Positions 8,716 to 17,558 of a stretch of DNA of 64,000 nt are shown here, piece after piece. Position numbers and translations under genes: made by a program. The DNA is from Thermoclostridium sp036562185. GTDB lineage: Bacteria; Bacillota; Clostridia; DSM-8532. Where the stretch lies: the NCBI GenBank assembly GCA_036562185.1, contig DATCKN010000061.1, positions 1 through 64,000 of the forward strand. Direction: 5' to 3'. The notes under the pieces are model-generated. The model saw nothing but the letters and a program-made list of their open reading frames with translations. It did no database searches and was not told where the DNA came from. Position 1 is the first letter of the stretch. Each line of letters starts with the position of its first letter.

Positions 8716-9564
8716 CTATTTTGAAAGTTCAGCAGATTTGACTGTATTTTTTAACAGCATTGATATGGTCATAGGACCTACTCCGCCCGGTACGGGAGTT
8801 ATATAGGAAGCTTTTTCCGCAACACTGTCAAAGTCTACGTCTCCGCATAATTTTCCGTCTTCAAGACGATTCATTCCCACATCAATAACAACCGCTCCGT
8901 CTTTTACATATTCAGCACTTATCAGTTTTGGCTTCCCGACGGCAACTACAAGGACATCTGCACGCCTGCATATATCCTTCAAATTTTTTGTTCTGGAGTG
9001 GCATATTGAAACTGTGGCATTGCTGTGCAATAAAAGCATTGCCATCGGCTTGCCCACTATATTGCTTCGGCCTACTACCACGCATTCCTTGCCTTCCAGA
9101 TTAATGCCTGTCCGGTTTAACATTTCCATGATTCCTGCAGGAGTACATGGCAAAAAGTAATAATCACCAATCATAATCCTGCCCACATTAAACGGATGGA
9201 AAGCGTCCACATCCTTATCCGGAGAGATTCTCAGCAATACGTTTTCAGAATCGATATGCTTCGGCAGAGGCAACTGGACAAGAATTCCGTGTACAGACTT
9301 GTCCTTATTCAGTACTTCCACCAGCTGAATCAGCTCATCTTCAGTTGTTTTTTCAGGAAGAACATATTCAAAGGAACGAATTCCTACTTCTTCGCATGCT
9401 TTCTTTTTATTATTAACATAAATACGGGAAGCGGGATCATTTCCTACAAGGATAACTGCAAGACCCGGTTGCAGGCCGTTCTGCTTTAAATTGTCCACTT
9501 TTATTTTTAGTTCTTTTCTAATTTCATCAGAAATTTCACGTCCGTTTAAAATGACTGCACTCAT
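8716..9564 (-). CDS. folD: Methylenetetrahydrofolate dehydrogenase / cyclohydrolase
   Basis: This 282-residue bifunctional enzyme interconverts 5,10-methylene-, 5,10-methenyl- and 10-formyl-tetrahydrofolate with NADP. Seen: the YVNNKKKACEEVG helix with the catalytic lysine, GILVQLPLPKH, the Rossmann signature VVVGRSNIVGKPMA and the C-terminal PVPGGVGPMTISML. Length and motifs are complete. The ATG lies behind AAGGAGAAG. It has its own promoter at 9618-9646 and is transcribed toward rny, which has a separate promoter downstream. Confidence 0.95.
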   Translation of the reverse strand: MSAVILNGREISDEIRKELKIKVDNLKQNGLQPGLAVILVGNDPASRIYVNNKKKACEEVGIRSFEYVLPEKTTEDELIQLVEVLNKDKSVHGILVQLPLPKHIDSENVLLRISPDKDVDAFHPFNVGRIMIGDYYFLPCTPAGIMEMLNRTGINLEGKECVVVGRSNIVGKPMAMLLLHSNATVSICHSRTKNLKDICRRADVLVVAVGKPKLISAEYVKDGAVVIDVGMNRLEDGKLCGDVDFDSVAEKASYITPVPGGVGPMTISMLLKNTVKSAELSK

Positions 9565-9617
9565 TTCTCTTCTCCTTAATTATAAAATTTTGGAAATATT
9601 AGATTTTTCCTGAATTG

Positions 9618-9646
9618 ATTTTATGGTCTTTCGTGGAAATTGTCAA
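9618..9646 (-). promoter_or_regulatory. Sigma-A-type promoter for folD
   Basis: TTGACA (9641-9646), a 17-base spacer and TAAAAT (9618-9623) on the minus strand, about 55 bases before the folD start. The hexamers equal those of the rny promoter. Confidence 0.75.
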
Positions 9647-9682
9647 GTAATCCAAGAAACCAGAATAAAGCTGCTGCTTGTA

Positions 9683-9913
9683 TTACGGCTTTCCGCAACA
9701 TATAATCCCAGCACAGTGTGATATTGGTATAAAGCCGAAGCTTAAGCCAGGAAAGGATTCTTTAAGTTCGTCAAATACAAAGTAAATTTCTTCATCATCC
9801 CAGTAATCTGAGAATTTTGCCTTACATTGCTCAAGTAATTCCCTTGTTTCAAATGCTATGTCACCAATAATAATCCGCCGGCTGTATATTGCATTGAGCC
9901 GGAAGAATAAAGC
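9683..9913 (-). pseudogene. Start-less reading frame behind the CPDC redox gene (relic or extension)
   Basis: Directly after the TAA of the upstream gene (9914-9916) and in the same frame, 76 sense codons run to a TAA at 9683-9685 without a single ATG, GTG or TTG. The implied protein looks real: it includes AFETRELLEQCKAKFSDYWD, DEEIYFVFDELKESFPG and HCAGIICCGKP, with normal codon use and two adjacent cysteines at the end. I do not recognise the family. It could be the 5'-truncated remains of a gene, a former C-terminal domain of the upstream protein cut off by a stop mutation, or a gene with a non-standard start such as ATT. Confidence 0.5.
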
Positions 9914-10231
9914 TTAACAGCCTTTTTTGGTTCCCTTCATATAATCTTCCAGCGAACAGGCAAGTGTTTCTTCCAAAGGGCGATTTTTAAGTCCTGCGTC
10001 CTTGGCGTCAAGGCTCACTGTTCCATCTTCCAGCACAAAACACGGAATACCTATCTGCCCATTTTCCCTGGCAGATACGAATGGTTCAGAGTGATCCCTT
10101 ATTTTCAGAAACTCTTTTAGCAGGCGCACATGCGATCCAATATCAATATACTCAAAGTTTGGATTGCCTTCAATTTGCTCTTTAATGTAAGTGCAATCCG
10201 GACAGGTATCCATCCCGTAAATTTTTATCAT
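9914..10231 (-). CDS. Glutaredoxin/thioredoxin-fold protein with CPDC motif
   Basis: This 105-residue protein begins MIKIYGMDTCPDCTYIK, a thioredoxin-fold beta strand followed by a CPDC redox pair at residues 10-13. The cis-proline region is IGIPCFV, with a cysteine after the proline, and the tail ends KKGC. It resembles the small glutaredoxin-related proteins of Clostridia. Thiol-disulfide exchange is likely but the partner is unknown. The ATG follows AAGAGGTAAG. It sits behind an acetyltransferase gene, possibly on the same transcript, and an in-frame start-less frame follows its stop. Confidence 0.75.
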   Translation of the reverse strand: MIKIYGMDTCPDCTYIKEQIEGNPNFEYIDIGSHVRLLKEFLKIRDHSEPFVSARENGQIGIPCFVLEDGTVSLDAKDAGLKNRPLEETLACSLEDYMKGTKKGC

Positions 10232-10329
10232 ATTCTTACCTCTTACTTAACTATTTTTTCTTTATTATACCACATTGGTATAAACCGTTCACCAGTATGT
10301 ATTCAGGGAATTGATTTTTTTCTCTTGTG

Positions 10330-10767
10330 CTAAATCTCCAGGATCATTGTTGATGAGGATTCTATTTCTTCAAAACCGTTCTTTAAGTAAAATTTATACG
10401 CCGGAAAACCTTTAACCGTGTTTAGCATAATAGAATCTATGCATTTTCCCCTCAAAGCAAGTGAAATCTTTTTAAGAAGCTCCCCACCTATGCCCTTCCT
10501 TTGCATCTCAGGCCGAACACAAAAATCCTCTATTCTGAAATAATCATTTTCAATGCACGGTATAATAACTCCCAGCACAAAACCCACTATTTGGTTTTCC
10601 TCCAGTATAACCCATCCTGCATAAGTATTGCCCGAAACAAATCTGGCCAGATACTTCTTTACCTTTTCATAATCATAATTTTCATTCCATGGCTCTTTTG
10701 AATAAGCATCCATGTATATTTCCGCGCAAGCCTCCAAATCCTCTGTAAACATGTTTCTTACCAGCAA
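10330..10767 (-). CDS. GNAT-family N-acetyltransferase
   Basis: A ~145-residue GNAT fold protein. The acetyl-CoA pyrophosphate loop is QRKGIGGELLK after the beta-4 strand FCVRPE, and the C-terminal strand carries GFPAYKFYLKNGFEEIE. The N terminus has the ACAEIYMDAYSKEPWNE pattern of small-molecule acetyltransferases, but the substrate cannot be told. I place the start at TTG 10765-10767 because GGGGTG lies eight bases upstream; an in-frame ATG at residue 6 of this version is the alternative. A TATAAT box lies about 70 bases upstream. Confidence 0.75.
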   Translation of the reverse strand: MLVRNMFTEDLEACAEIYMDAYSKEPWNENYDYEKVKKYLARFVSGNTYAGWVILEENQIVGFVLGVIIPCIENDYFRIEDFCVRPEMQRKGIGGELLKKISLALRGKCIDSIMLNTVKGFPAYKFYLKNGFEEIESSSTMILEI

Positions 10768-10837
10768 TTGAAATACACCCCGCAAACTATATAAATAACA
10801 CCTGTGAAATTCAGTTCCCGTATTACTGCCTTAAGTT

Positions 10838-10865
10838 ATTATACAGCAACCTGCCAAAAGGTAAA
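10838..10865 (-). promoter_or_regulatory. Probable promoter for the acetyltransferase gene
   Basis: TTTACC (10860-10865), a 16-base spacer and a perfect TATAAT (10838-10843) on the minus strand. The -35 box is weak; the -10 box is convincing. Confidence 0.5.
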
Positions 10866-10907
10866 ATCAGTCACTTAAACATACCTCACAACAACATAGA
10901 TAGTTCA

Positions 10908-10944
10908 TGAATATAAAACTAATACCCTGATAAAAATATCAGGG
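10908..10944 (-). terminator. Terminator behind the methyltransferase gene
   Basis: CCCTGATA and TATCAGGG (10925-10932 and 10937-10944) pair over eight bases with a four-base loop. On the minus strand TATTAGTTTTATA follows. It lies 14 bases past the stop codon. Confidence 0.7.
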
Positions 10945-10957
10945 GATTATAAAACAA

Positions 10958-11728
10958 TCATTCCTTATTGGCTATAACGAGAAATCTGTGGCATGTAAAA
11001 TCGATATATCCTGCTTTTTGAATCTGACTGTCAATTTCTTTCAGCCTTTCAAAATATTTTTCGACAGTAAAGCCGGGTACCTGCCATGGTATTGCTTTTA
11101 AATAAAACACAATGGCTCCGATATCATAAAATCTTGTTTTCACTATATCTTCCTTTTGCTCGACTATCTTTAAGCCCGCTTCCTTCAATCTTCTGACTGC
11201 AATTTCCAGATTCCAGTCATAATACTTACTTCGCGGGGCACCCAAAAGCTCATTTATTTCCCTGTCATTTAAACCGCCAACCTGCTGGGTTATAAAAGTT
11301 CCATGATCCTTTAAAATTCTTGCCACTTCCTTTTCGGAATATGATTCATGCCTGTTAATTACCAGGTTGAAAGTTCTATCCGGAAACGGCAAGCATTCAT
11401 CATCACAAACCCTGTATACTTTTACCCCCAGAGGCTTCAGCCTTTTTTCTGCAATACTTATATTGGGTTCATATCCCTCGGTAGCACATGTATATTCAGG
11501 CAATGGACTTAAGGACGACAAAAACTCCCCGCCGCCTGTTCCCATATCCAATAATGATGATGCCCGTAACAATCCGGCCATTACTTTATTCCTGTAATTC
11601 CAGCTTAACGGGAACTCTCTCATTCTACCCGTTGACTCAATATATGAGAAATCCCATCCTTCAAATTTCTCATTTGCTTCGCTGATTAAGTAATCAAATA
11701 ATTCATTGCCTGATAAATTCTTTATCAA
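10958..11728 (-). CDS. Class I SAM-dependent methyltransferase
   Basis: This 256-residue protein has a Rossmann methyltransferase core: motif I LLDMGTGGGEFLSSL, motif II region ATEGYEPNISIAEKRL, an acidic DDECLPFPD and motif IV FNLVINRHESY. Similar stand-alone proteins in Firmicutes methylate small molecules of unknown identity, and the substrate cannot be read here. The start is TTG 11726-11728 because AGAAGGAGG lies six bases upstream; the open frame extends 12 codons further without a ribosome site. It is monocistronic, with a terminator behind it and the TPR gene upstream. Confidence 0.8.
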   Translation of the reverse strand: MIKNLSGNELFDYLISEANEKFEGWDFSYIESTGRMREFPLSWNYRNKVMAGLLRASSLLDMGTGGGEFLSSLSPLPEYTCATEGYEPNISIAEKRLKPLGVKVYRVCDDECLPFPDRTFNLVINRHESYSEKEVARILKDHGTFITQQVGGLNDREINELLGAPRSKYYDWNLEIAVRRLKEAGLKIVEQKEDIVKTRFYDIGAIVFYLKAIPWQVPGFTVEKYFERLKEIDSQIQKAGYIDFTCHRFLVIANKE

Positions 11729-11871
11729 TATAATCCTCCTTCTTGTATTTAGTATCCTTAACAAAAGCTATCACAAGGAGGACCCCTTGCAGTTTGTTAC
11801 AAGCCATAAAGAATATGCATAAATTATCACCTTTCACTTGGATTTATTGCTTCAGTTAAAATCCCCGTTCC

Positions 11872-13638
11872 CTATGATACCATCAAAGATTTATATCCAT
11901 CGTGTTTATACAGCATTTTAAACTCGGTGTCTTTCTTTATTCTGAGCTTATAAGAAGGATCGCTTTCCAGTACTTTCTTCAGCAGATCTATCGCCAGATC
12001 TTTTTCCCCCATCAAAGCATAAACTTTCGACATCCCGTAATAGAGTTCGGCATCATCGGGGTAACTTGCAAGTGATGTCTTGTAAATCTGCATGGCTTTT
12101 GTATACTGGCGGCTTTTGATCAGGGCTGCAGTATAATTGTATATAAGCACCTGATCATTTTTATTCAGCTCATAAGCCTTTTCAAAAGATAGAACAGCAT
12201 CCTCGTGCCGTCTTGACATTTCAAGAACAATGCCGCGATTGAAGTAGAGCTGATAAGATTTCTCAAACACTTTTATACCCTTGTCAAATACCTGGACGGC
12301 TTCACGGTAACGCTCCATCTGTCCTAACAACACGCCCAAACAGTTATAAGCATCTTCCAAAAGCTCATCGCCTTCAATGGATTTGTACAGGTATCTCACA
12401 GCCTGTTCCCTGTCTCCCATTTCATCCAGTAAAGTTGCAGCATTATAAAGCAGCATACTGTTTTTTGAATTGACAGCAATACCTTTTTCGTAAGTTTTTA
12501 AAGCATCCTCATTACGCTTCAATTCACGCTGTGCCAGTGCAAGGTGATAATAATTCAGCGGTTCTTCGGGCTCAAGATCTATTAGTTTATTAAAGCATTC
12601 TTCGGCCTTGTCAAACATTTTTTCCTTTAAAGCCGATTTTCCTTTAAATTTCAGCGCATCAATATTCCTGGTTTCTGACACGACTATTTCGTCCAACACT
12701 TCAAGAGCTTTTTGTGTCTCGCCTTTTTTATAATAAATGCTTCCCAAAACAATGCGCAAAAAGCTGTCTTTTAGATCAAAGCGGCCTTTCTCAAGGTATT
12801 CAATGGCTTTATCTTCCATATTGATTGCCAGATAAGCCCGGGCAATATTCTTATAAGCAACCGTTATATCAGGCTTAATATCAATGGCTCTTTGAAAAGC
12901 TCTGATGGACTGTTCAAATCTGCCTGAATAATACAGCGCATAGCCAAGGTTAAACTGAACCATAGCTTCAAGCAGGTCTGCCGGAATTGCCTTAATATCA
13001 TTGTTTTTTTCCTGTTTAATCAGTTTCCTGGCTTTGTCCAACACTTTGCAAGCTTGCCTGTATTTTCCCGTAAAACAATACAGATAGCCTGCATTATATG
13101 CTATATAAGCCGACTGCGGAAAAACCGAAAAAAGGAACCTGTACTGCAAAGCCGCTGCATCATGCCTTTGAAGCCTGATTAACTTATGTGCAAGTATTAA
13201 TTGCTTTCTGATATTCTTTGAGAACTTTTTATCATCAATATCCAAAGAATTATAAACAGTAACGGGATCAATTTCACCTTTGTAAAGTTCGGCATTCTCC
13301 GTAAAATAAGAATAGCTTAACCGCTGTTTCTCATTTTTGCTCTTTGGTTCAATAAAAGGAATGTAAGTGCCCATTTTTTTCCTTTTTCGTATCACTCTTA
13401 TATGATCATATATAAGAATCAACGATGGCAGGAAAAATCCTCCTGCAATTACAGCAAACTCAACTTCCGGCGTGGTCAGTACATTTTCAAGAAGAGAAAA
13501 TACTACAACGGTAGCTGACAGAAATTGAACCAGCAATACAAAAACCGAAACTATTCCGGGCCTTTTTATAAAACGATTCATCATATATATAGTCAGCAGT
13601 GAAACAATAAAAGCAATAAAAATTAACGGTACATTCAT
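11872..13638 (-). CDS. Membrane-anchored TPR-repeat protein
   Basis: The 588-residue product opens with about three hydrophobic helices (residues 3-22, 30-50 and 60-80), then a basic stretch RVIRKRKKMG. From about residue 150 to 570 it is a chain of roughly a dozen tetratricopeptide repeats, for example AMVQFNLGYALYYSGRFEQS and YYHLALAQRELKRNEDALK. TPR arrays act as protein-binding scaffolds, here facing the cytoplasm if the basic loop is inside. The ATG has GGAGG upstream. It follows ftsK by 41 bases and is probably in the same operon, which hints at a role near the septum; this is inference. Confidence 0.8.
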   Translation of the reverse strand: MNVPLIFIAFIVSLLTIYMMNRFIKRPGIVSVFVLLVQFLSATVVVFSLLENVLTTPEVEFAVIAGGFFLPSLILIYDHIRVIRKRKKMGTYIPFIEPKSKNEKQRLSYSYFTENAELYKGEIDPVTVYNSLDIDDKKFSKNIRKQLILAHKLIRLQRHDAAALQYRFLFSVFPQSAYIAYNAGYLYCFTGKYRQACKVLDKARKLIKQEKNNDIKAIPADLLEAMVQFNLGYALYYSGRFEQSIRAFQRAIDIKPDITVAYKNIARAYLAINMEDKAIEYLEKGRFDLKDSFLRIVLGSIYYKKGETQKALEVLDEIVVSETRNIDALKFKGKSALKEKMFDKAEECFNKLIDLEPEEPLNYYHLALAQRELKRNEDALKTYEKGIAVNSKNSMLLYNAATLLDEMGDREQAVRYLYKSIEGDELLEDAYNCLGVLLGQMERYREAVQVFDKGIKVFEKSYQLYFNRGIVLEMSRRHEDAVLSFEKAYELNKNDQVLIYNYTAALIKSRQYTKAMQIYKTSLASYPDDAELYYGMSKVYALMGEKDLAIDLLKKVLESDPSYKLRIKKDTEFKMLYKHDGYKSLMVS

Positions 13639-13679
13639 TCTTTATCCTCCATTTGAGCAGGCAAACCAATATCACGGTT

Positions 13680-16172
13680 TTAGCTGTTCATTTTCATTTC
13701 TTCCCACTGTTCTTTGGTTATAAGCACTCTTCTTGGCTTACTTCCTTCAAACCCGCTTATAATGCCTCGCTCAGCCATTTGATCTATAATTCTTCCAGCA
13801 CGGGCATAACCTACTCTGAACCTTCTCTGTATAAGGGAAACCGATGCCTGTCCGCATTCAACAACCAATTCAATAGCCTGGGGCAGCAGTTCATCAGCGT
13901 CAAGTTCTTCTCCATCGGCGTCATCGTTCTTTTTAGTAATCTGATCAATAATGTCCTCATCATATTCAGCATGAACCTGGTTCTTTACATATTCAACAAC
14001 ATGCTCTATTTCCTTATCCGATATAAAACAGCCCTTAACGCGGACGGGTTTTTGCATTCCTATCGGGAAATAAAGCATATCTCCCTTTCCAAGCAGCTTC
14101 TCGGCTCCGCCCATATCAAGTATTGTCCTTGAATCTACCTGTGAAGAGACCGCAAAGGCTATTCTTGACGGGATGTTAGCTTTAATTACTCCTGTAATAA
14201 CATTTACCGACGGGCGCTGGGTTGCAATTACAAGATGCATTCCTGCAGCACGTGCCATCTGTGCCAGACGGCATATGGAATCTTCAACATCATGGGGTGC
14301 AACCATCATCAAATCGGCAAGCTCATCGATTATTATTACAATCTGCGGCAGCTTAAACCCTTCACCCTGTTCTTCAATCAGTTTATTGTACCCGTTCAGG
14401 TCACGTACCCCTTTGTCGGCAAAAAGCTTATAGCGCGTAACCATTTCCTGCACTGCCCACTGAAGAGCTCCTGCTGCCTTGGACGGATCGGTGACCACAG
14501 GAATAAGCAGGTGCGGAATGCCGTTATAAACTCCAAGCTCCACTACCTTAGGGTCTATCATCAGCAGTTTTACTTCCTCGGGCGAAGCTTTGTAAAGCAA
14601 GCTTACTATTATACTGTTTATGCAGACACTTTTTCCTGAACCCGTTGCACCTGCAATCAGCAAGTGCGGCATTTTAGCCAAATCAATAATAACATTATCT
14701 CCGGAAATATCTTTTCCCAAACCTACAGCAAGCTTGGATTTAAATTTTACGAATTCAGGAGTTTCGATAACCTCCCGCAGCATAATCGGAGCAACTTCGG
14801 GATTTGGGACTTCTATACCCACTGCAGATTTCCCGGGTATAGGAGCTTCAATACGGATTCCCTGCGCAGCCAAACTAAGTGCTATGTCATCAGTCAAATT
14901 AACGATACGGCTGACTTTCACGCCCGGGCTGGGCTGTAATTCAAATCGCGTAAAAGCAGGACCGACAGCTACATTTATAATCTGTGCACTGATCCCAAAA
15001 CTGGTTAAAGTCTCTTCCAGCTTTCTTGCGTTCTCCAGAGCGTTTTGCTTTAATTTCCTGGTGTTCATCCCGCCGTCTTCGGGAGCGCTCAGGCAGGAGA
15101 ACGGAGGAAACTGGTATTCAAAATCCTGCATTGGTATTCTTCTGATATCCTTTACAGGTGCATCTTCCTGTTTTACCGTTTTTTTCTCCGCCATGGTGTC
15201 TTTCACCTGAACAGGTATCTCTCTGGCGGGCATTTCCTGAACAGATGCTTCATTGACAGGTATTTCATGCTCTTCGGTCTGCTTTTCGATATTGTCATTT
15301 GCTTTTCTTTCAGGATAAATTCTCATCATCGGAAAATCTATTACTTTCCCGCTTCTCGGATTTACATCCTTTTCTTTAAGAACAATTGATGGCTCGTCCA
15401 ATTCTTTTATATATATTGGCTCATCTTCATCCTCATCATCCAAAAATTCAACCCTGGAACTCTGGTTCTCCTTAATTCGTTTAACTTTGACAGCTGTACC
15501 TACAGCCACCTTTTTGATGGAGATTTCAGTAAGCATCATTGCAATAACTATGCTAAAAGCTCCAAGCAAAATATATGTGCCCGTCTTCTGGAAAATAAGG
15601 CACAATGGTACACTTATCAGACCTCCTATTACTCCGCCGTTAAGTGTATATGGAATATTGGTTACACTTCTGCCCATTTTGTAGAAATGCTTGAGGTATT
15701 GAAAGAAAGCCATATTTACATAATCTGATTTGTTAAACGCACCTGTGGTAAAAATCGCACCTATCATCAACATCAAAATAAAAATCAGGTGCAGCCTTTT
15801 CCTGACCAGCTGGTTATGGGGGTAAAAAATTAATAAAGTCCCGTAAATCAAAACAAATGGAGGCAGCAAATAAGCTATGCATCCAAACATTCCGGTGGTT
15901 ATATGCACAATTATTTCACCGAAAAGCCCTGTCAGGTTTTTAATGTATATGCTTAGCGCATATAAAATGCCAAACGCTATGGTAAGAACACCTGAAATTT
16001 CTCTCTGGCGTCTTTTCTTTTTAATGCTTACGGCTTTACCGTTACTGCTGCTTTTTATATTTTTGGAATTCTTTTGACTTTTGGTTGTTGCTCTTTTTTT
16101 TGTTCTGGAATTTGTGCCAGTATTAGAGCGTGTACTTTTAGTTGACTTTTTCTTTTGTGTTTTCCCCGGCAA
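13680..16172 (-). CDS. ftsK: FtsK/SpoIIIE DNA translocase
   Basis: An 830-residue septal DNA pump. A very basic N terminus precedes about four or five membrane helices (60-215). An acidic and Pro/Gln-rich linker follows (about 235-345), then the RecA-like motor with Walker A GATGSGKSVC near 500-508 and Walker B IVIIIDELADLMM. The C-terminal winged-helix gamma domain (VSLIQRRFRVGYARAGRIID) reads KOPS/SRS-type DNA sequences. The start is TTG 16170-16172 behind GGAGGGA. In spore formers this protein moves the chromosome into the forespore or clears DNA from the division septum; the sequence alone cannot tell FtsK from SpoIIIE. Confidence 0.95.
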   Translation of the reverse strand: MPGKTQKKKSTKSTRSNTGTNSRTKKRATTKSQKNSKNIKSSSNGKAVSIKKKRRQREISGVLTIAFGILYALSIYIKNLTGLFGEIIVHITTGMFGCIAYLLPPFVLIYGTLLIFYPHNQLVRKRLHLIFILMLMIGAIFTTGAFNKSDYVNMAFFQYLKHFYKMGRSVTNIPYTLNGGVIGGLISVPLCLIFQKTGTYILLGAFSIVIAMMLTEISIKKVAVGTAVKVKRIKENQSSRVEFLDDEDEDEPIYIKELDEPSIVLKEKDVNPRSGKVIDFPMMRIYPERKANDNIEKQTEEHEIPVNEASVQEMPAREIPVQVKDTMAEKKTVKQEDAPVKDIRRIPMQDFEYQFPPFSCLSAPEDGGMNTRKLKQNALENARKLEETLTSFGISAQIINVAVGPAFTRFELQPSPGVKVSRIVNLTDDIALSLAAQGIRIEAPIPGKSAVGIEVPNPEVAPIMLREVIETPEFVKFKSKLAVGLGKDISGDNVIIDLAKMPHLLIAGATGSGKSVCINSIIVSLLYKASPEEVKLLMIDPKVVELGVYNGIPHLLIPVVTDPSKAAGALQWAVQEMVTRYKLFADKGVRDLNGYNKLIEEQGEGFKLPQIVIIIDELADLMMVAPHDVEDSICRLAQMARAAGMHLVIATQRPSVNVITGVIKANIPSRIAFAVSSQVDSRTILDMGGAEKLLGKGDMLYFPIGMQKPVRVKGCFISDKEIEHVVEYVKNQVHAEYDEDIIDQITKKNDDADGEELDADELLPQAIELVVECGQASVSLIQRRFRVGYARAGRIIDQMAERGIISGFEGSKPRRVLITKEQWEEMKMNS

Positions 16173-16209
16173 TTTATTCCCTCCAAATCAAAAATCTATT
16201 GCAATATAT

Positions 16210-16239
16210 AATATACCATAATAATCCGGAAAACTTCAA
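16210..16239 (-). promoter_or_regulatory. Probable promoter for ftsK
   Basis: TTGAAG (16234-16239), an 18-base spacer and TATATT (16210-16215) preceded by TGG, an extended -10 pattern. It lies 38 bases upstream of the TTG start. Confidence 0.6.
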
Positions 16240-16280
16240 CTAAAGTACCTTTCAGCAGCACGTGCATATAGTGTTGCAAT

Positions 16281-17483
16281 TTAACCGCCCAGCGAATCAC
16301 ATCGTGAAATGAACTCCATACAGGCTCTGCCATTATGGTACGGACATTTCCACGGCTCCACCTTCGGAAGGTTTTCTATGGTTCTGCCATTTCTCTCCAC
16401 TGAATGGAACCACTCTCCATACCGGTGATCAACAATGTTCATATAAATAAACTCCCATGTTTTAACAATGGGTGACAGATACGTATCTTTTCCGGTAATT
16501 TCAATTGCATTCATCAGGCCAACAATCATTTCGGCCTGCGGCCACCATTCTTTCCTGAAACTTTTTCCGGTGGAATCGGCATGATCATAAATGCCTCCAA
16601 AGACACTGTCATAGCCTTCTTCTATTACCTTGTCGGTCATTTTTATGGCAATGTCCCTGACTTTTGCCTGCAATTCCTGGCTTTCAAGTACATTCGCGGC
16701 TTCACATAACAGCCAGCTGCACTCAATATCATGACCATATGATACCGTATCGGATAACGATTCCCATTTTTCATTAAAGAACAGTTTTAAATGACAGGTT
16801 TTAGGATCAATTATTTTTTCTGAAAATATCCCAACCAAATCGGTCAATTTTTTTCTCAGATCATTGTTTTTCCAAACTCTGTACAGATTTGTATAAGCTT
16901 CGAGAAGGTGAAGATGTGTGTTCATTGTTTTTGGCGCATTTAGATCTGCCTGGCTCAATCTCATATCAGATATCGGGTTCCACTCCTCCGAAAATGCATC
17001 GATATAACCGCCATACTCCTCATCATAACTATATTTCTCAACAAGATTATACAGCAGAATTGCCATGTTCAAACTGTCCGGATCATTGAATACCCTGTAA
17101 TATTCGCTTAAAGCATAAATTCCAAATGCTATATTATATATATGCTTTTTTTTGATTATAGGGTTCCCGAAAAAATCCACCATCCAGTACAGCCCGGAAT
17201 TATTATAATCCCAGAAGGCTCTCTTAAGGAACCGGTATGCATGTTCTGCCGTATCCTTATATTCTTTTTTTCCATATGTAAGGAAGGCTCTTGAAAATGT
17301 CCACAGAATCCTTGAGTTAAGGATACATCCTTTTGGTGCCATCCGGTCAATTTTCAAATCATTAGTAACACTCCCGTAAAAGCCGCCATGGGATTTATCA
17401 GCCAATGCAACCCAAAATGGCAGAATGTTGTTCTCTAATTCATTGGATATCTGGTTTCTTAATTTCAATAATGTTTCTTTCAA
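16281..17483 (-). CDS. Cellobiose 2-epimerase (AGE superfamily)
   Basis: This 400-residue (alpha/alpha)6-barrel protein belongs to the N-acylglucosamine/cellobiose 2-epimerase superfamily. The cellobiose-type signatures are MNTHLHLLEAYTNLYR, SYGHDIECSWLLCEAA, KEWWPQAEMIVG and KVEPWKCPYHNGRACME, with the catalytic histidines in place. The enzyme turns cellobiose into glucosyl-mannose, useful where cellulose or mannan is degraded. The start is TTG 17481-17483 behind AGGAGTG; the frame is open 19 codons further without a ribosome site. It lies 75 bases after tldE and may share its transcript. The sugar specificity is inferred. Confidence 0.85.
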   Translation of the reverse strand: MKETLLKLRNQISNELENNILPFWVALADKSHGGFYGSVTNDLKIDRMAPKGCILNSRILWTFSRAFLTYGKKEYKDTAEHAYRFLKRAFWDYNNSGLYWMVDFFGNPIIKKKHIYNIAFGIYALSEYYRVFNDPDSLNMAILLYNLVEKYSYDEEYGGYIDAFSEEWNPISDMRLSQADLNAPKTMNTHLHLLEAYTNLYRVWKNNDLRKKLTDLVGIFSEKIIDPKTCHLKLFFNEKWESLSDTVSYGHDIECSWLLCEAANVLESQELQAKVRDIAIKMTDKVIEEGYDSVFGGIYDHADSTGKSFRKEWWPQAEMIVGLMNAIEITGKDTYLSPIVKTWEFIYMNIVDHRYGEWFHSVERNGRTIENLPKVEPWKCPYHNGRACMEFISRCDSLGG

Positions 17484-17558
17484 AAAAATCACTCCTAAAA
17501 AATTAACATTAAAAACCTTTATCCTGAATGAATTTTTCAAGAGCCTTTATTCAAATCA

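Noticed and set aside
14620..15210. 196-codon plus-strand frame inside ftsK
   Set aside because: Antisense shadow of a conserved FtsK gene; no ribosome site and no recognisable protein pattern.
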